From positions 1 through 25,557 of the forward strand of contig DASZTS010000137.1 of assembly GCA_035547915.1 (NCBI GenBank): DNA of 25,557 nt. Direction: 5' to 3'. This DNA is from DASSFG01 sp035547915. Lineage in GTDB: Bacteria; Planctomycetota; Planctomycetia; Pirellulales; JAICIG01. Positions 7,914 to 15,913 of the stretch are shown piece after piece. Both the position numbers and the translations under genes were made by a program. Under the pieces are notes generated by a model. That model did no database searches and had not been told where the DNA came from. It worked only from the letters and a program-made list of their open reading frames with translations. Position 1 is the stretch's first letter, and every line of letters starts with the position of its first letter.

Positions 7914-8630
7914 CTACAGCGGGTTTCCGTGACACGATTGGGGCTGCTCGGCGTCGGCGGGCAACACTTCGCGGGGCGGGCCACTGCCTACGAGCCGGCC
8001 CGCTTCGAGCACGATCACCCACTCCGCCAGGCGACGCACGTCGGCCGCGACGTGGCTCACGAAAAGCGTGGGCAGGCGCCACTCGGCGAGCACGCGTTCC
8101 AGGTAGACGAGGATGCGTTCCTTGAGCGGCTGATCGAGCGCCGTGAGCGGCTCGTCGAGCAACAGTGCGTCGGGGCCCGCCAGCAACGTCCGCCCCAGCG
8201 CCACGCGCTGCCGTTCGCCCCCGGAGAGGTTGCGCGGCAGACGGGCGAGCAGATCGCCCAGTTCCAACACCTCGACCACGCGGGCGAAGTCGACATCCCG
8301 CTCGGCAGTGCCTCGACGGCTCAAACCGTAGCGCAGATTGCGTTCCACCGAGAGATGCGGAAAGAGTAGATGATCTTGGAAGACCATGCCCACGCGGCGG
8401 CTCTGCGGCGCTACATCGATGCCTCTCCGCGTATCGAGCAGTTTTCGTCGGTCGAGCGTGACGCATCCCTGATCGGGCCGCAGCGCACCGGCCACGACCG
8501 AGAGCACGGTCGTCTTGCCGCTGCCCGAGCCCCCGAAGAGTCCGACGACCGGATGGTCGGCCCGGAAGGCGATGCCCAGCTCGAAGCCGCCGGGATAGCG
8601 GTGGCGGCAATCGAATTCAAGCCAGCTCAC
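7914..8630 (-). CDS. modC: Molybdate ABC transporter ATP-binding protein ModC
   Basis: A 238-residue ABC ATPase that powers molybdate import through ModB. Visible parts are Walker A 'GGSGSGKT' (33-40), Q-loop 'VFQD' (Q85), signature 'LSGGE' (135-139), Walker B 'ALLLDE' (155-160), D-loop 'ALD', and the switch histidine in 'VSHV' (H193). I chose the GTG at 8630 because GGAGG lies 10 nt upstream and the protein then opens 'MSWLEFDCRHRYPGG', as ModC proteins do. An upstream in-frame GTG at 8660 lacks a ribosome site. It overlaps modB by 14 bases. At about 240 residues it lacks the C-terminal TOBE molybdate-sensing domain of the ~350-residue E. coli ModC, so trans-inhibition by molybdate through this subunit is not expected. 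Confidence 0.88.
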   Translation of the reverse strand: MSWLEFDCRHRYPGGFELGIAFRADHPVVGLFGGSGSGKTTVLSVVAGALRPDQGCVTLDRRKLLDTRRGIDVAPQSRRVGMVFQDHLLFPHLSVERNLRYGLSRRGTAERDVDFARVVEVLELGDLLARLPRNLSGGERQRVALGRTLLAGPDALLLDEPLTALDQPLKERILVYLERVLAEWRLPTLFVSHVAADVRRLAEWVIVLEAGRLVGSGPPREVLPADAEQPQSCHGNPL

Positions 8631-9321
8631 GACGAAACTGCCTCCGCTCGAACCATTCACTGGCCGCCAGGGCGACGCACGCCAGCACGATCGAAATGAG
8701 CACCAGTCGCCAGCATCGGTCGACGCCGCCCGGCCGGTTGGTCAGGCTGTAGATCGCCAGCGGTATCGTGCGGCGTCCCTCGATGCTCCCCAGCACCATG
8801 ACGGTGGCCCCGAACTCGCCCAGACTGCGGGCGAAAGCCAACACGGCACCGGCCACGATCCCCTTGGCCGCCAAGGGAAAGCTCACCGAAAAGAACGCGT
8901 CGAGCGGACCCGCGCCCAGCCCGCGGGCGGCGAACTCGAGCCGCGGATCGATGCTCTGAAAGGCCAGCCGGATGGTGCGGACCATCAGCGGAAAGCCGAC
9001 GATGGCGGAGGCGATCGCCGCAGCCCACCAGGTAAACAACAACTGCACGTCGAACAGCCCATCGAGAAGGCGTCCGACCGGCCCGCGCGGCACCAGACAG
9101 ATCAGGAGCAGATATCCCGTGACGACCGGCGGCAGGACCAGCGGCAGATCGACGGCCAACTGTAACACCAGCCGTCCGCTACGCACCGGCCAACTCGACG
9201 AATTCGTCGCGCGGGCCAGAACATAGCCGACCGCCACCGCCGCCGGCAGGCTGGCCGTCACCGCACACAGTCCCACGCGGAAACTGAGCGCCAGTGCCGA
9301 CCATTCTTCCGACGTGAGCAT
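8617..9321 (-). CDS. modB: Molybdate ABC transporter permease ModB
   Basis: A 234-residue inner-membrane permease with about five to six hydrophobic spans. The EAA coupling loop is visible at about 129-151 ('EFAARGLGAGPLDAFF...FPLA'), followed by the ModB-like 'FARSLGEFGATVMVLGSIEG' region (163-182) and 'RRTIPLAIYSL'. The proline-rich 'DLPLVLPPVVTGYLLL' (58-73) is also typical of molybdate and sulfate permeases. The ATG at 9321 follows the modA stop codon by 5 bases and has no strong ribosome site, which suggests translational coupling. A longer in-frame extension overlaps modA and is rejected. Its 3' end overlaps the start of modC. Confidence 0.9.
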   Translation of the reverse strand: MLTSEEWSALALSFRVGLCAVTASLPAAVAVGYVLARATNSSSWPVRSGRLVLQLAVDLPLVLPPVVTGYLLLICLVPRGPVGRLLDGLFDVQLLFTWWAAAIASAIVGFPLMVRTIRLAFQSIDPRLEFAARGLGAGPLDAFFSVSFPLAAKGIVAGAVLAFARSLGEFGATVMVLGSIEGRRTIPLAIYSLTNRPGGVDRCWRLVLISIVLACVALAASEWFERRQFRRELA

Positions 9322-9326
9322 GAACG

Positions 9327-10160
9327 CTATTGTACCCCGGTCTTCTGTTGCACGCGAAATCCCGCCTGGCGGAATATCTTCGCGGCGGCCGTCGACTGCA
9401 AGAAGTGATACAACTCGCGGGCCGCCGAGCTCTTCACTCCGCGTTTCGTCAGCACGAGCGGGTAGACGATCGGCTCGGTCAATTCGCTCGCGAACGGGAA
9501 GGCGACCTTCACTTTGTCGCTGATGGCCGCGTCGGTGGCATACACGATGCCCGCTTCGACGGCTCCTTCTTCGACCATCGCCAGCGCGTGCCGCACATCG
9601 TTGCCGGGCACGAGGCGGTCCCGCAACGGCTCCCATAGATCGAGCTTGGTGAGCGCCTCCTTGGCATAGATTCCCGCGGGCACCGAATCGGGCTCGCCGA
9701 TGGCGATGTGCTGGATCTCGTCCTTCGCCAGGTCGGTCGGCTGGCCGACCTCCCACGTGGCGTCGGCCGGCACGATGGCCACGAGTTGATTGCCTAAGAG
9801 GTCGTACTCGTCGGCCGCCAGTGTTTTCTTAGCCAAAGCATCGGCCCATTGGCGGCTGGCCGAGAGGAAGAGGTCGGCCGGGGCACCGCTGCCGATCTGT
9901 TCCGCCAGCGTCGACGACGAAGCGAAGCTGGCATGGATCTTGACGTCGGGATTGAGCCGCTCGAATTCCGCCACGATGGCCTCGACCGCCTCTTGCGTGC
10001 TGGCCGCGGCGAAGATCGTGGCTTCTTGGGCCGGGGGCGACCCCTTCTCTTCGGCAGCTTTTTTCTCCTTCGCCGCGTTGTTCTTGTCGGCGGAGGACGT
10101 GCAACCCGTAACAATCGCCGTCCAAACGAGGGTCAGGCCGAGGGCTCGCAGAAGACGCAT
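9327..10160 (-). CDS. modA: Molybdate-binding lipoprotein ModA
   Basis: A 277-residue periplasmic substrate-binding protein that captures molybdate (or tungstate) for ModBC. The signal peptide ends in a lipobox 'IVTGC' with C20, so it is probably a lipoprotein, followed by a charged Lys/Glu/Ala linker (21-45). The binding domain begins 'ATIFAAASTQEAVEAI', with 'FASSSTLAEQIGSGAPADLFLSAS' style sequence typical of ModA (the first Ser residues contact the oxyanion), then 'GEPDSVPAGIYAKEAL', 'LVPGNDVRHALAMVEEG', and 'AGIVYATDA'. I used the ATG at 10160, which has CAGGTG about 8 nt upstream and starts the signal peptide, over the GTG three codons earlier. It is the first gene of modABC-dprA. Confidence 0.93.
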   Translation of the reverse strand: MRLLRALGLTLVWTAIVTGCTSSADKNNAAKEKKAAEEKGSPPAQEATIFAAASTQEAVEAIVAEFERLNPDVKIHASFASSSTLAEQIGSGAPADLFLSASRQWADALAKKTLAADEYDLLGNQLVAIVPADATWEVGQPTDLAKDEIQHIAIGEPDSVPAGIYAKEALTKLDLWEPLRDRLVPGNDVRHALAMVEEGAVEAGIVYATDAAISDKVKVAFPFASELTEPIVYPLVLTKRGVKSSAARELYHFLQSTAAAKIFRQAGFRVQQKTGVQ

Positions 10161-10205
10161 CGCTGGCACCTGCTGTTTTGGAACGGGTTGGGATGGCGAA
10201 AAGAC

Positions 10206-10222
10206 GCTATCTCAAATATAGC
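10206..10222 (-). promoter_or_regulatory. Inverted repeat over a candidate -10 box upstream of modA
   Basis: GCTAT (10206-10210) and ATAGC (10218-10222) form a perfect 5-bp inverted repeat with a 7-base spacer. On the minus strand the repeat overlaps a TATATT (10215-10220) that could be the -10 box of modA, giving a leader of about 48 nt. It resembles half-sites of ModE boxes (CGnTATAT), but the spacing is shorter than in the E. coli operator, so regulation by a ModE-like repressor is only a suggestion. No molybdenum-cofactor riboswitch is evident. Confidence 0.3.
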
Positions 10223-10381
10223 CCGCGCCCCGAAACCCGGAAGGCACGACGTGGAGCGGCACGCGGGAGGGGCTATCGGCGGTGCGCGCAAGCACGCGTG
10301 CCGTCAGCGGGATCCGTTCCAAACTGGTCGCAGAATAAGAGATATTCGTCCGACCGATGCAGCGCTCTGGAGCGGGCAGCC

Positions 10382-13105
10382 CTATGTCCCGCTCGCGGCG
10401 AGCAGCTTGGCCAGTGTCTGGGCAAGGCCCTCGAGCGCACCGCGGTCGGGCAGCGTCACGGTGAGGCGCGGTTTGCCGTTGACGTCGTCTTCGACACAGG
10501 CGCCCAACCCGGCGCGCAAGCGGTCGACGACGTCCGCGCGCGGCGGCGTGCTGGCGGTCGTATCCTGCGACACCAATTCGCCCAGGAATTTGAACGCCGC
10601 CCCGAGCAGTTCGCCGCCGGCGGCCGCGACCCGATCGCGATGCTCCTCGCCGAGCCGACGAGTCTCTTCGCTGGCCGCTTGCTTGACCGTCTCGTCGACC
10701 GGCGCATGAGGCTTCGCTCCGAGCAAGATCTCCAGCCGGCCCTTCAACTCGTCCATGCCGCTCGCCAGATCGACCTGGTCGATCTCCGACTCGGCGTCGA
10801 GTGCCGCGAGTGCCAGGTCCTTCTTCGCGGCGATCGTGCTCAACAGGTCGTCTTCGAGCGTATTCTCCGTCACCAGTACATAGACCTGCACGCTCTGCGT
10901 CTGCCCCATGCGGTGCGCGCGGGCGATGCGCTGTTCGAGCACGGCCGGGTTCCAGGGCAGATCGACGTTGATCACGGTGTTGGCCGCCTGGAGGTTCAGC
11001 CCCACCGAGCCGGCGTTGGTCGTCACGAAGAGCTTGCACTGAGGGTCGGTCTGAAACCGGTGGACCAACTCCTGTCGCTGCCTCTGCGGCACACTGCCGT
11101 CGAGCCGCACGAAATCGAGCTTCCGCTTGCGGATGAGCGGCTCGATCAGGTCGAGCATCGTGGTCCATTCCGAGAACAGCACCACCTTCCGCCCGTGCTC
11201 CTCGAAGAGCCGCTCGAACAGGTCGTCGAGATAGTCGAGCTTGGTCGAGTAGCCGGGCTTCTGCTTATCGCAGAGGAATGTGCTGTCGGCCGCCATGCGG
11301 CACATGAGCAGGGCCTTTTGCAGCCGCAGCAGGTCCATCTCGCTGATAAAGCGTTTGCCCACGATCGAGGCCACGATCTGCATGTGCGCGGCATGCAGGG
11401 AGCGCTGCTCGTCGGTCGGCGGAATGCGGATGACTTCGGTCGTGCGCGGCGGCAGTTCCAGACGCACGCTGTCGCGCGTGCGACGGAGCAGCACGGGCTT
11501 GAGCGCCTGGCGCAGGTCGGCCAGGTCCTTGTAGCCGAGCACCTTCCCCTTCTCGTCGATCACGCGATGCTTGTTGAAGAAGCGGAAGCCGGGGCCGAGC
11601 CGCCGGTCGTCGATGAACTGCACGACGGAATAGAGGTCGTCCAGCCGGTTCTCCAACGGCGTGCCCGACAAGACCAGCGCGAAGCGCGACTTGAGGCCCT
11701 TGACGACGTTGCTGATCTTGGCCGCCCAGTTCTTGATGCGCTGCCCTTCGTCGAGCACGATCAGGTCCCACTTCACGCGCTCGACCGACAGAATGTCGCG
11801 CAGCACCTGTTCGTAGTTGCAGATGGTGAAGAACGCATCGTTGGAATATTGGTGCGAGCGTTCCCGCGCCGCGCCGCCGATGAGCTGCACGCCGCGATCG
11901 CAGAACCGTTGGATCTCGCTGCGCCATTGCGACTTGAGCGATGCCGGACAGATGACGAGCACCTTCTTGATGTCGACCTCGCGGGCCAACAATTCGGCCG
12001 TGCCGACGCCCTGGATCGTCTTGCCCAGGCCCATATCATCGGCCAGGATCGCCCGGCCGGCGCCGGCCGCGAAGGCGACCCCGTCGAGCTGGTAGGGGAG
12101 GAGCGGCGCCTTCAACAACGACGTCCGCAGTGGGTGCCCGGCCGGGTCGCGGCGAATAGCAGCCATGCGCTCTCGCAGGCGATCTTGCACGAGCCGCTGC
12201 TGGATGAACTCTTCGGCGTCGGGATAGACCAGCACCTCGTGGCCGAGTTTTTGCAGCTTCGCGAGGCGGGCCATCAGGTCGTGCAGATCGTCGATCGGCT
12301 GGTCGGGGTTCGGCCCGACGATCTTTGCCGCCGCCGCGTCCATCGTGTGAGGCAGCAACCAGCCCAGCGTCACATCGCGTCCGTAGCGCAGGTTCAGCGC
12401 TAGCCGCTTGCGGCGATAGGGCCGGCGCAGGGCGGCCGGGCCGAACTTCCGTTTGATCTTGTGGATGACGTGCAGCACATGCTTGCAGGTGCCCAGCGTA
12501 TTGGTGCGAAAGTCGGGGCACGAACAATACGAGTCGCCCGGCTCCAGCCCGCGCAGGGCGACGCGATAGCTCTTGCCGCTCAAGCGATTGGTGACGGTGT
12601 AGTCGGTCCACGGCCGCGTGGCATCGAGCGCCTCGACTTTCATCTTCTCGCCCTTGGCCCGCTCGAGCCGTTCGGCGAGCGCCCGTTCGATCAGCTCCTC
12701 TTCGCCCAGGCTGGCCATGGGCAGGCGCTTCGGCGGCGCGACGGCCAGACCCAGCGCGGTCTTGTCTTCGAGGATCAACGAGAAGGCCGCGCCCACGTGG
12801 TAGCAAGCGACGTCGCAGGCCGTGCAGTTCCAGTGCAGGCGTTGGCGGGCCTCGGCCATGAGCGTGATCGTGGCGACCACCGGTTGGCCGCGCACCATCT
12901 CGCCGGGAAACCGCAGACTGAATAGATCGTTGCCCAGGAAGACGTCTTCCTCGATCTTGATCGGCCAGAGGTTGCCGCCCTTCTGGATGAGCTGTTTGCC
13001 TTCGGGGCCGAGCAGCTTGGCGGCTTCGGTGAACGTGAGGTGCGAGAGCTTGTCTCGCAGCGTAAGCCTCTTGCTCGGGCGGGTTTTCACGACCGGCGTC
13101 GTCAT
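10382..13105 (-). CDS. SNF2-family helicase with SWIM zinc finger
   Basis: A 907-residue ATP-dependent DNA translocase of the Swi2/Snf2 group, probably acting in DNA repair, transcription recycling or nucleoprotein remodelling. The N-terminal ~300 residues contain a SWIM finger 'YCSCPDFRTNTLGTCKH' (about 193-209) and an earlier Cys/His cluster 'CTACDVACYH' (94-103). The helicase core shows the Q-like 'LLPYQLDGVAF' (335-345), Walker A 'DDMGLGKT' (356-363), motif Ia 'VICPASLKSQW', motif II 'LDEGQ' (451-455), motif III 'LSGTPLENRLDDLYS', and the C-terminal lobe 'VVLFSEW', 'NAGSVGLNLQAANTVI' and 'QRIARAHRMGQ' (725-735). The ATG at 13105 has AGGAG 7 nt upstream and is preferred over one 17 codons earlier. 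It diverges from the POTRA gene. The C-terminal ~150 residues are helical and unassigned. Confidence 0.93.
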   Translation of the reverse strand: MTTPVVKTRPSKRLTLRDKLSHLTFTEAAKLLGPEGKQLIQKGGNLWPIKIEEDVFLGNDLFSLRFPGEMVRGQPVVATITLMAEARQRLHWNCTACDVACYHVGAAFSLILEDKTALGLAVAPPKRLPMASLGEEELIERALAERLERAKGEKMKVEALDATRPWTDYTVTNRLSGKSYRVALRGLEPGDSYCSCPDFRTNTLGTCKHVLHVIHKIKRKFGPAALRRPYRRKRLALNLRYGRDVTLGWLLPHTMDAAAAKIVGPNPDQPIDDLHDLMARLAKLQKLGHEVLVYPDAEEFIQQRLVQDRLRERMAAIRRDPAGHPLRTSLLKAPLLPYQLDGVAFAAGAGRAILADDMGLGKTIQGVGTAELLAREVDIKKVLVICPASLKSQWRSEIQRFCDRGVQLIGGAARERSHQYSNDAFFTICNYEQVLRDILSVERVKWDLIVLDEGQRIKNWAAKISNVVKGLKSRFALVLSGTPLENRLDDLYSVVQFIDDRRLGPGFRFFNKHRVIDEKGKVLGYKDLADLRQALKPVLLRRTRDSVRLELPPRTTEVIRIPPTDEQRSLHAAHMQIVASIVGKRFISEMDLLRLQKALLMCRMAADSTFLCDKQKPGYSTKLDYLDDLFERLFEEHGRKVVLFSEWTTMLDLIEPLIRKRKLDFVRLDGSVPQRQRQELVHRFQTDPQCKLFVTTNAGSVGLNLQAANTVINVDLPWNPAVLEQRIARAHRMGQTQSVQVYVLVTENTLEDDLLSTIAAKKDLALAALDAESEIDQVDLASGMDELKGRLEILLGAKPHAPVDETVKQAASEETRRLGEEHRDRVAAAGGELLGAAFKFLGELVSQDTTASTPPRADVVDRLRAGLGACVEDDVNGKPRLTVTLPDRGALEGLAQTLAKLLAASGT

Positions 13106-13329
13106 GACGGCTCCTAAGCGTGAGAGATGCATCCATTCGTCCGCCAGAAAAGCCATGGCGGGACGGCCGATAGTGTAACGAAACCTGCGTCCGATTTACA
13201 CGGGGTGGAACAAAGATCCAGCGGCCCTTTCCCGTCCGTCGGCCAGACAACGCCGTTGTAACGCTTCGGAGCTTTTGACACCTACGCCGAGCCTTCGCCG
13301 CCGGTCTATCTGACCTCTTGCCGTTTCGC

Positions 13330-13335
13330 TATACT
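13330..13335 (+). promoter_or_regulatory. Candidate -10 box (TATACT) of the POTRA protein gene
   Basis: TATACT lies 54 bases before the ATG at 13389 and would give a leader of about 47 nt. No good -35 hexamer is seen at the proper distance, so this is tentative. Confidence 0.3.
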
Positions 13336-13388
13336 CCGCCGCCCCCCGTTTGGCGATGGGTCGATTCGGTTCTGAGCAGGAGACACCA

Positions 13389-15866
13389 ATGCCCGCGACC
13401 AGAGCATGTGCGATGGCGGTACTGATGCTTGTCTCGGCCACGGTTGCGTTGGCCGAGGCGCCACCCCCGGTCGGGGATCTGGGCGACCCAGCACGTCTGA
13501 CGATCATCGGTGCGGAAGCATTCGCTGCCGAGACGATCAAGCGCGAGCTGTACCGTGATTTGGAAATCGCCAACGCCGCCTATCGAAATGAGCCGTTCGA
13601 CCGATTCGCTCGACTGATGGCCGAAAAGACGGTCGACGGATACCAAGGCAAGGGATTCTTCCAATGCCAGGCCAGCGCATCGGTCGATCGACAGGCGAAT
13701 CGGCTCGTTCTGACAATCAAGGAGGGCCCTCGTTATCGTGCGGGTGAAATTGAGGTCACCGGCTGCCGGTTCATCAAGAGTGAGCCGTTACGGCGACGAT
13801 TGATCGCACCCTCTAAATCGCCATCTATCGAAGAGACGGTTTCGGACATGAGTTCGGGCTATCATCCCCAGCCTGGTTCTCACTTACGCCTACACGGCTA
13901 TAGGAAGGCTGTTTCTTGGTGCATCGGTGAGTACGCGGAGCTCGATCGTTACAGCCAAGCGGGATTGGTCGAAGCCGTCGAGCAGTCCCTTTCGGCCGAA
14001 GGACGTTCATTCGCCAACTTCGAAATTCGCTACCGCCCCGATCCGAATAAGCGAACGATCGATCTACTCATTCACATCAAAGACGAGGGACGTCCCGCCA
14101 CCATCGACCGCGTCGTCTTCGTGTCGGGTCAGAAGCGCAATGCGCACGACGACATCCTGCGCTTTGCGGGCCTAGCCGAAGGGACGTTGCTGACAGATGC
14201 CGTGTTGCAAGAAGCGACCAAGAGGTTGTCGGGGTCCGGTAGGTTCACCAAATCGGAGATCAAGGTCGAACCGCCCGCCAATCCAACCGAGCCGCTCACC
14301 GTAGTATTCGATGTCGAAGAATACGACCGTGCGCCACTTCTCGGTCAAGAGCTATCACGCGAAGAATCAGCATTAGAGAAGCTAGGTCGATGGTTACAGC
14401 AGTTCGGCGACAGCCAGGAAGAAATGGTCGTCGAATTTCATACGGATGGCCTAAACATCGAATTCGTCGCCGCTCCGAGGAAGGGCGCCTTGGCGATAGT
14501 CCGTAAGGTCGATGGGCAACCGCGTCCTACGGACGAACCGACCTGGGCCTTTCTAATGACCGACCATCGTGCCGGATTTTACTCGGGCAAGCGCCGTGCA
14601 AAGCTGGAGATGGGCACAATACGCAGTCCGATTTGGTTACAGATCGCCGCAACGCTGCATGATGTGGTTCCACATTCCGGCAAAGGCGGTACGGTCGGCA
14701 TCGGCCTTGGCATGAAGAGCTCGCCAGTGCAAAAGAGCCATTGCCGGCTCAAGTTCGGCGATACCCCGGCTTCGATGCTTGCGTTGGCCCATCAACCCGA
14801 TTCGCGCATGACCTGGAGGGGGACGGTTCTCACGGTCGAGTTCGCTGACAGACGGTTCGAGCTCGATGCTGAAACGGGGCGACCGCTCGCGGCAACCTTC
14901 GGCAAGACGGAGGCCACGAGGACGACACTGAGAAGTGAACGAGGTGTATTCGATCGCCGATTACACCAAATCGATTCCTGGGCGGCCACCTGGCAAAACG
15001 TCGCCGAGTCGGAGTCGCCCGTCACCGCAGCGGTCACCTTTGTCTGCGACGAAGCGATTAGCAGCATGTCGACACCCGAATGCAAGTTTTTTCGCGACCC
15101 GATCGCCGCATGGCGGAAGGCGACCTCCGCCGGGCTGCTAAAAGGTCTTGATCACCTCGTGCTGGCAGCGTCGAGAGAAGAGGAATCGAGATTCTGTGTG
15201 CCGGATTTGCCGGACTGCTTAAAGTTTGATAGCGAGTCGATGGAGATGATTCGTTTCATATTCTCAAGGATTGGAATCTGCAGGGCGGATGAGCTGTTTC
15301 CGCGTGGAAGCTGGGCTTGGACGTTGTGGCGCGAGTCAATGTTCAAACTTGCGGGCAGCTCGGGCCACTTCCACGATGAGCTTGGGCGTGAATTCGCCCA
15401 TAGAACGGCCGGACCGCTGCGGAATCTTTGTGCATCCGTCGTGTTGCGCGCACTCGGAATGACCGTTGAATCGAGGGTTGCCGCGCGCCAAGGCCTCGCA
15501 CATCTCAATATCGAAGATTTTCGCCGCGATTATCTGGCGCTGTTGTGTACAGACTCCTTTGTAGCTGAATGCTTGCACAACACTGCCGCGGCAATGCGCG
15601 AGCTGGATGACAAGGAGATCAGCCATCTGATGTTTTCCCTGGACATGCTGAACCTCCTCGACGTTGAGCAGGCTGCTGGATTATCTGTTCGCCTTTCCCG
15701 CCTGCGGCGCGAAGCGGCAGGCCTTGCTACGACAGACCTTCGGCAAACCTTCGATGCGTGCTGGGATACGCTGCTTGCGCGAGAGTTCGAGCTATTGCTC
15801 ACGGATTTAGCCGCTGAGAATCCGCCGAGCCGGACCGCTGCGCGACACAGTCGCCGGCCAAAGTAA
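13389..15866 (+). CDS. Exported POTRA-domain protein without visible beta-barrel
   Basis: An 825-residue exported protein. A Sec signal peptide covers residues 1-22 ('MPATRACAMAVLMLVSATVA' core). Three POTRA-like modules follow, each with the beta-alpha-alpha-beta-beta pattern: about 35-113 (opens 'RLTIIGAEAF', closes 'RLVLTIKEG'), 115-234 (opens 'YRAGEIEVTGCRFI', closes 'IDLLIHIKDEG') and 236-311 (opens 'PATIDRVVFVSGQ', with 'LQEATKRLSGSGRF', closes 'LTVVFDVEEYD'). These resemble BamA/TamA modules. The remaining ~510 residues lack the amphipathic strand series and aromatic C-terminus of a BamA barrel. Residues 340-530 look strand-rich and might be LolA-like (weak inference); 600-810 is helical. 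AGGAG lies 7 nt before the start. GC is lower than its neighbours (29 of 60 bases in row 14341-14400). Its role in envelope assembly is inferred from POTRA only. Confidence 0.8.
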   Translation: MPATRACAMAVLMLVSATVALAEAPPPVGDLGDPARLTIIGAEAFAAETIKRELYRDLEIANAAYRNEPFDRFARLMAEKTVDGYQGKGFFQCQASASVDRQANRLVLTIKEGPRYRAGEIEVTGCRFIKSEPLRRRLIAPSKSPSIEETVSDMSSGYHPQPGSHLRLHGYRKAVSWCIGEYAELDRYSQAGLVEAVEQSLSAEGRSFANFEIRYRPDPNKRTIDLLIHIKDEGRPATIDRVVFVSGQKRNAHDDILRFAGLAEGTLLTDAVLQEATKRLSGSGRFTKSEIKVEPPANPTEPLTVVFDVEEYDRAPLLGQELSREESALEKLGRWLQQFGDSQEEMVVEFHTDGLNIEFVAAPRKGALAIVRKVDGQPRPTDEPTWAFLMTDHRAGFYSGKRRAKLEMGTIRSPIWLQIAATLHDVVPHSGKGGTVGIGLGMKSSPVQKSHCRLKFGDTPASMLALAHQPDSRMTWRGTVLTVEFADRRFELDAETGRPLAATFGKTEATRTTLRSERGVFDRRLHQIDSWAATWQNVAESESPVTAAVTFVCDEAISSMSTPECKFFRDPIAAWRKATSAGLLKGLDHLVLAASREEESRFCVPDLPDCLKFDSESMEMIRFIFSRIGICRADELFPRGSWAWTLWRESMFKLAGSSGHFHDELGREFAHRTAGPLRNLCASVVLRALGMTVESRVAARQGLAHLNIEDFRRDYLALLCTDSFVAECLHNTAAAMRELDDKEISHLMFSLDMLNLLDVEQAAGLSVRLSRLRREAAGLATTDLRQTFDACWDTLLAREFELLLTDLAAENPPSRTAARHSRRPK

Positions 15867-15913
15867 GGGCAACTGGAATCACTACCTGCCTGATGGCTCA
15901 GTGGCCGTGCGTC

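Noticed and set aside
6927..8369. A 480-codon open frame on the plus strand.
   Set aside because: It runs antisense across dprA and modC, both clearly real, and its own product is His/Arg/Gln-rich without a recognisable domain.
9322..9756. A 145-codon N-terminal extension of modB.
   Set aside because: It overlaps modA out of frame and is Arg/Gly-rich with no match to ModB, which starts at 9321.
10178..12403. A 741-codon open frame on the plus strand.
   Set aside because: It is antisense to the SNF2 helicase, whose motifs are in order on the minus strand. Long antisense frames are common at this GC level.
13274..13279. A TTGACA hexamer upstream of the POTRA gene.
   Set aside because: No -10 box occurs at 16-18 bases downstream; the TATACT at 13330 is too far away.
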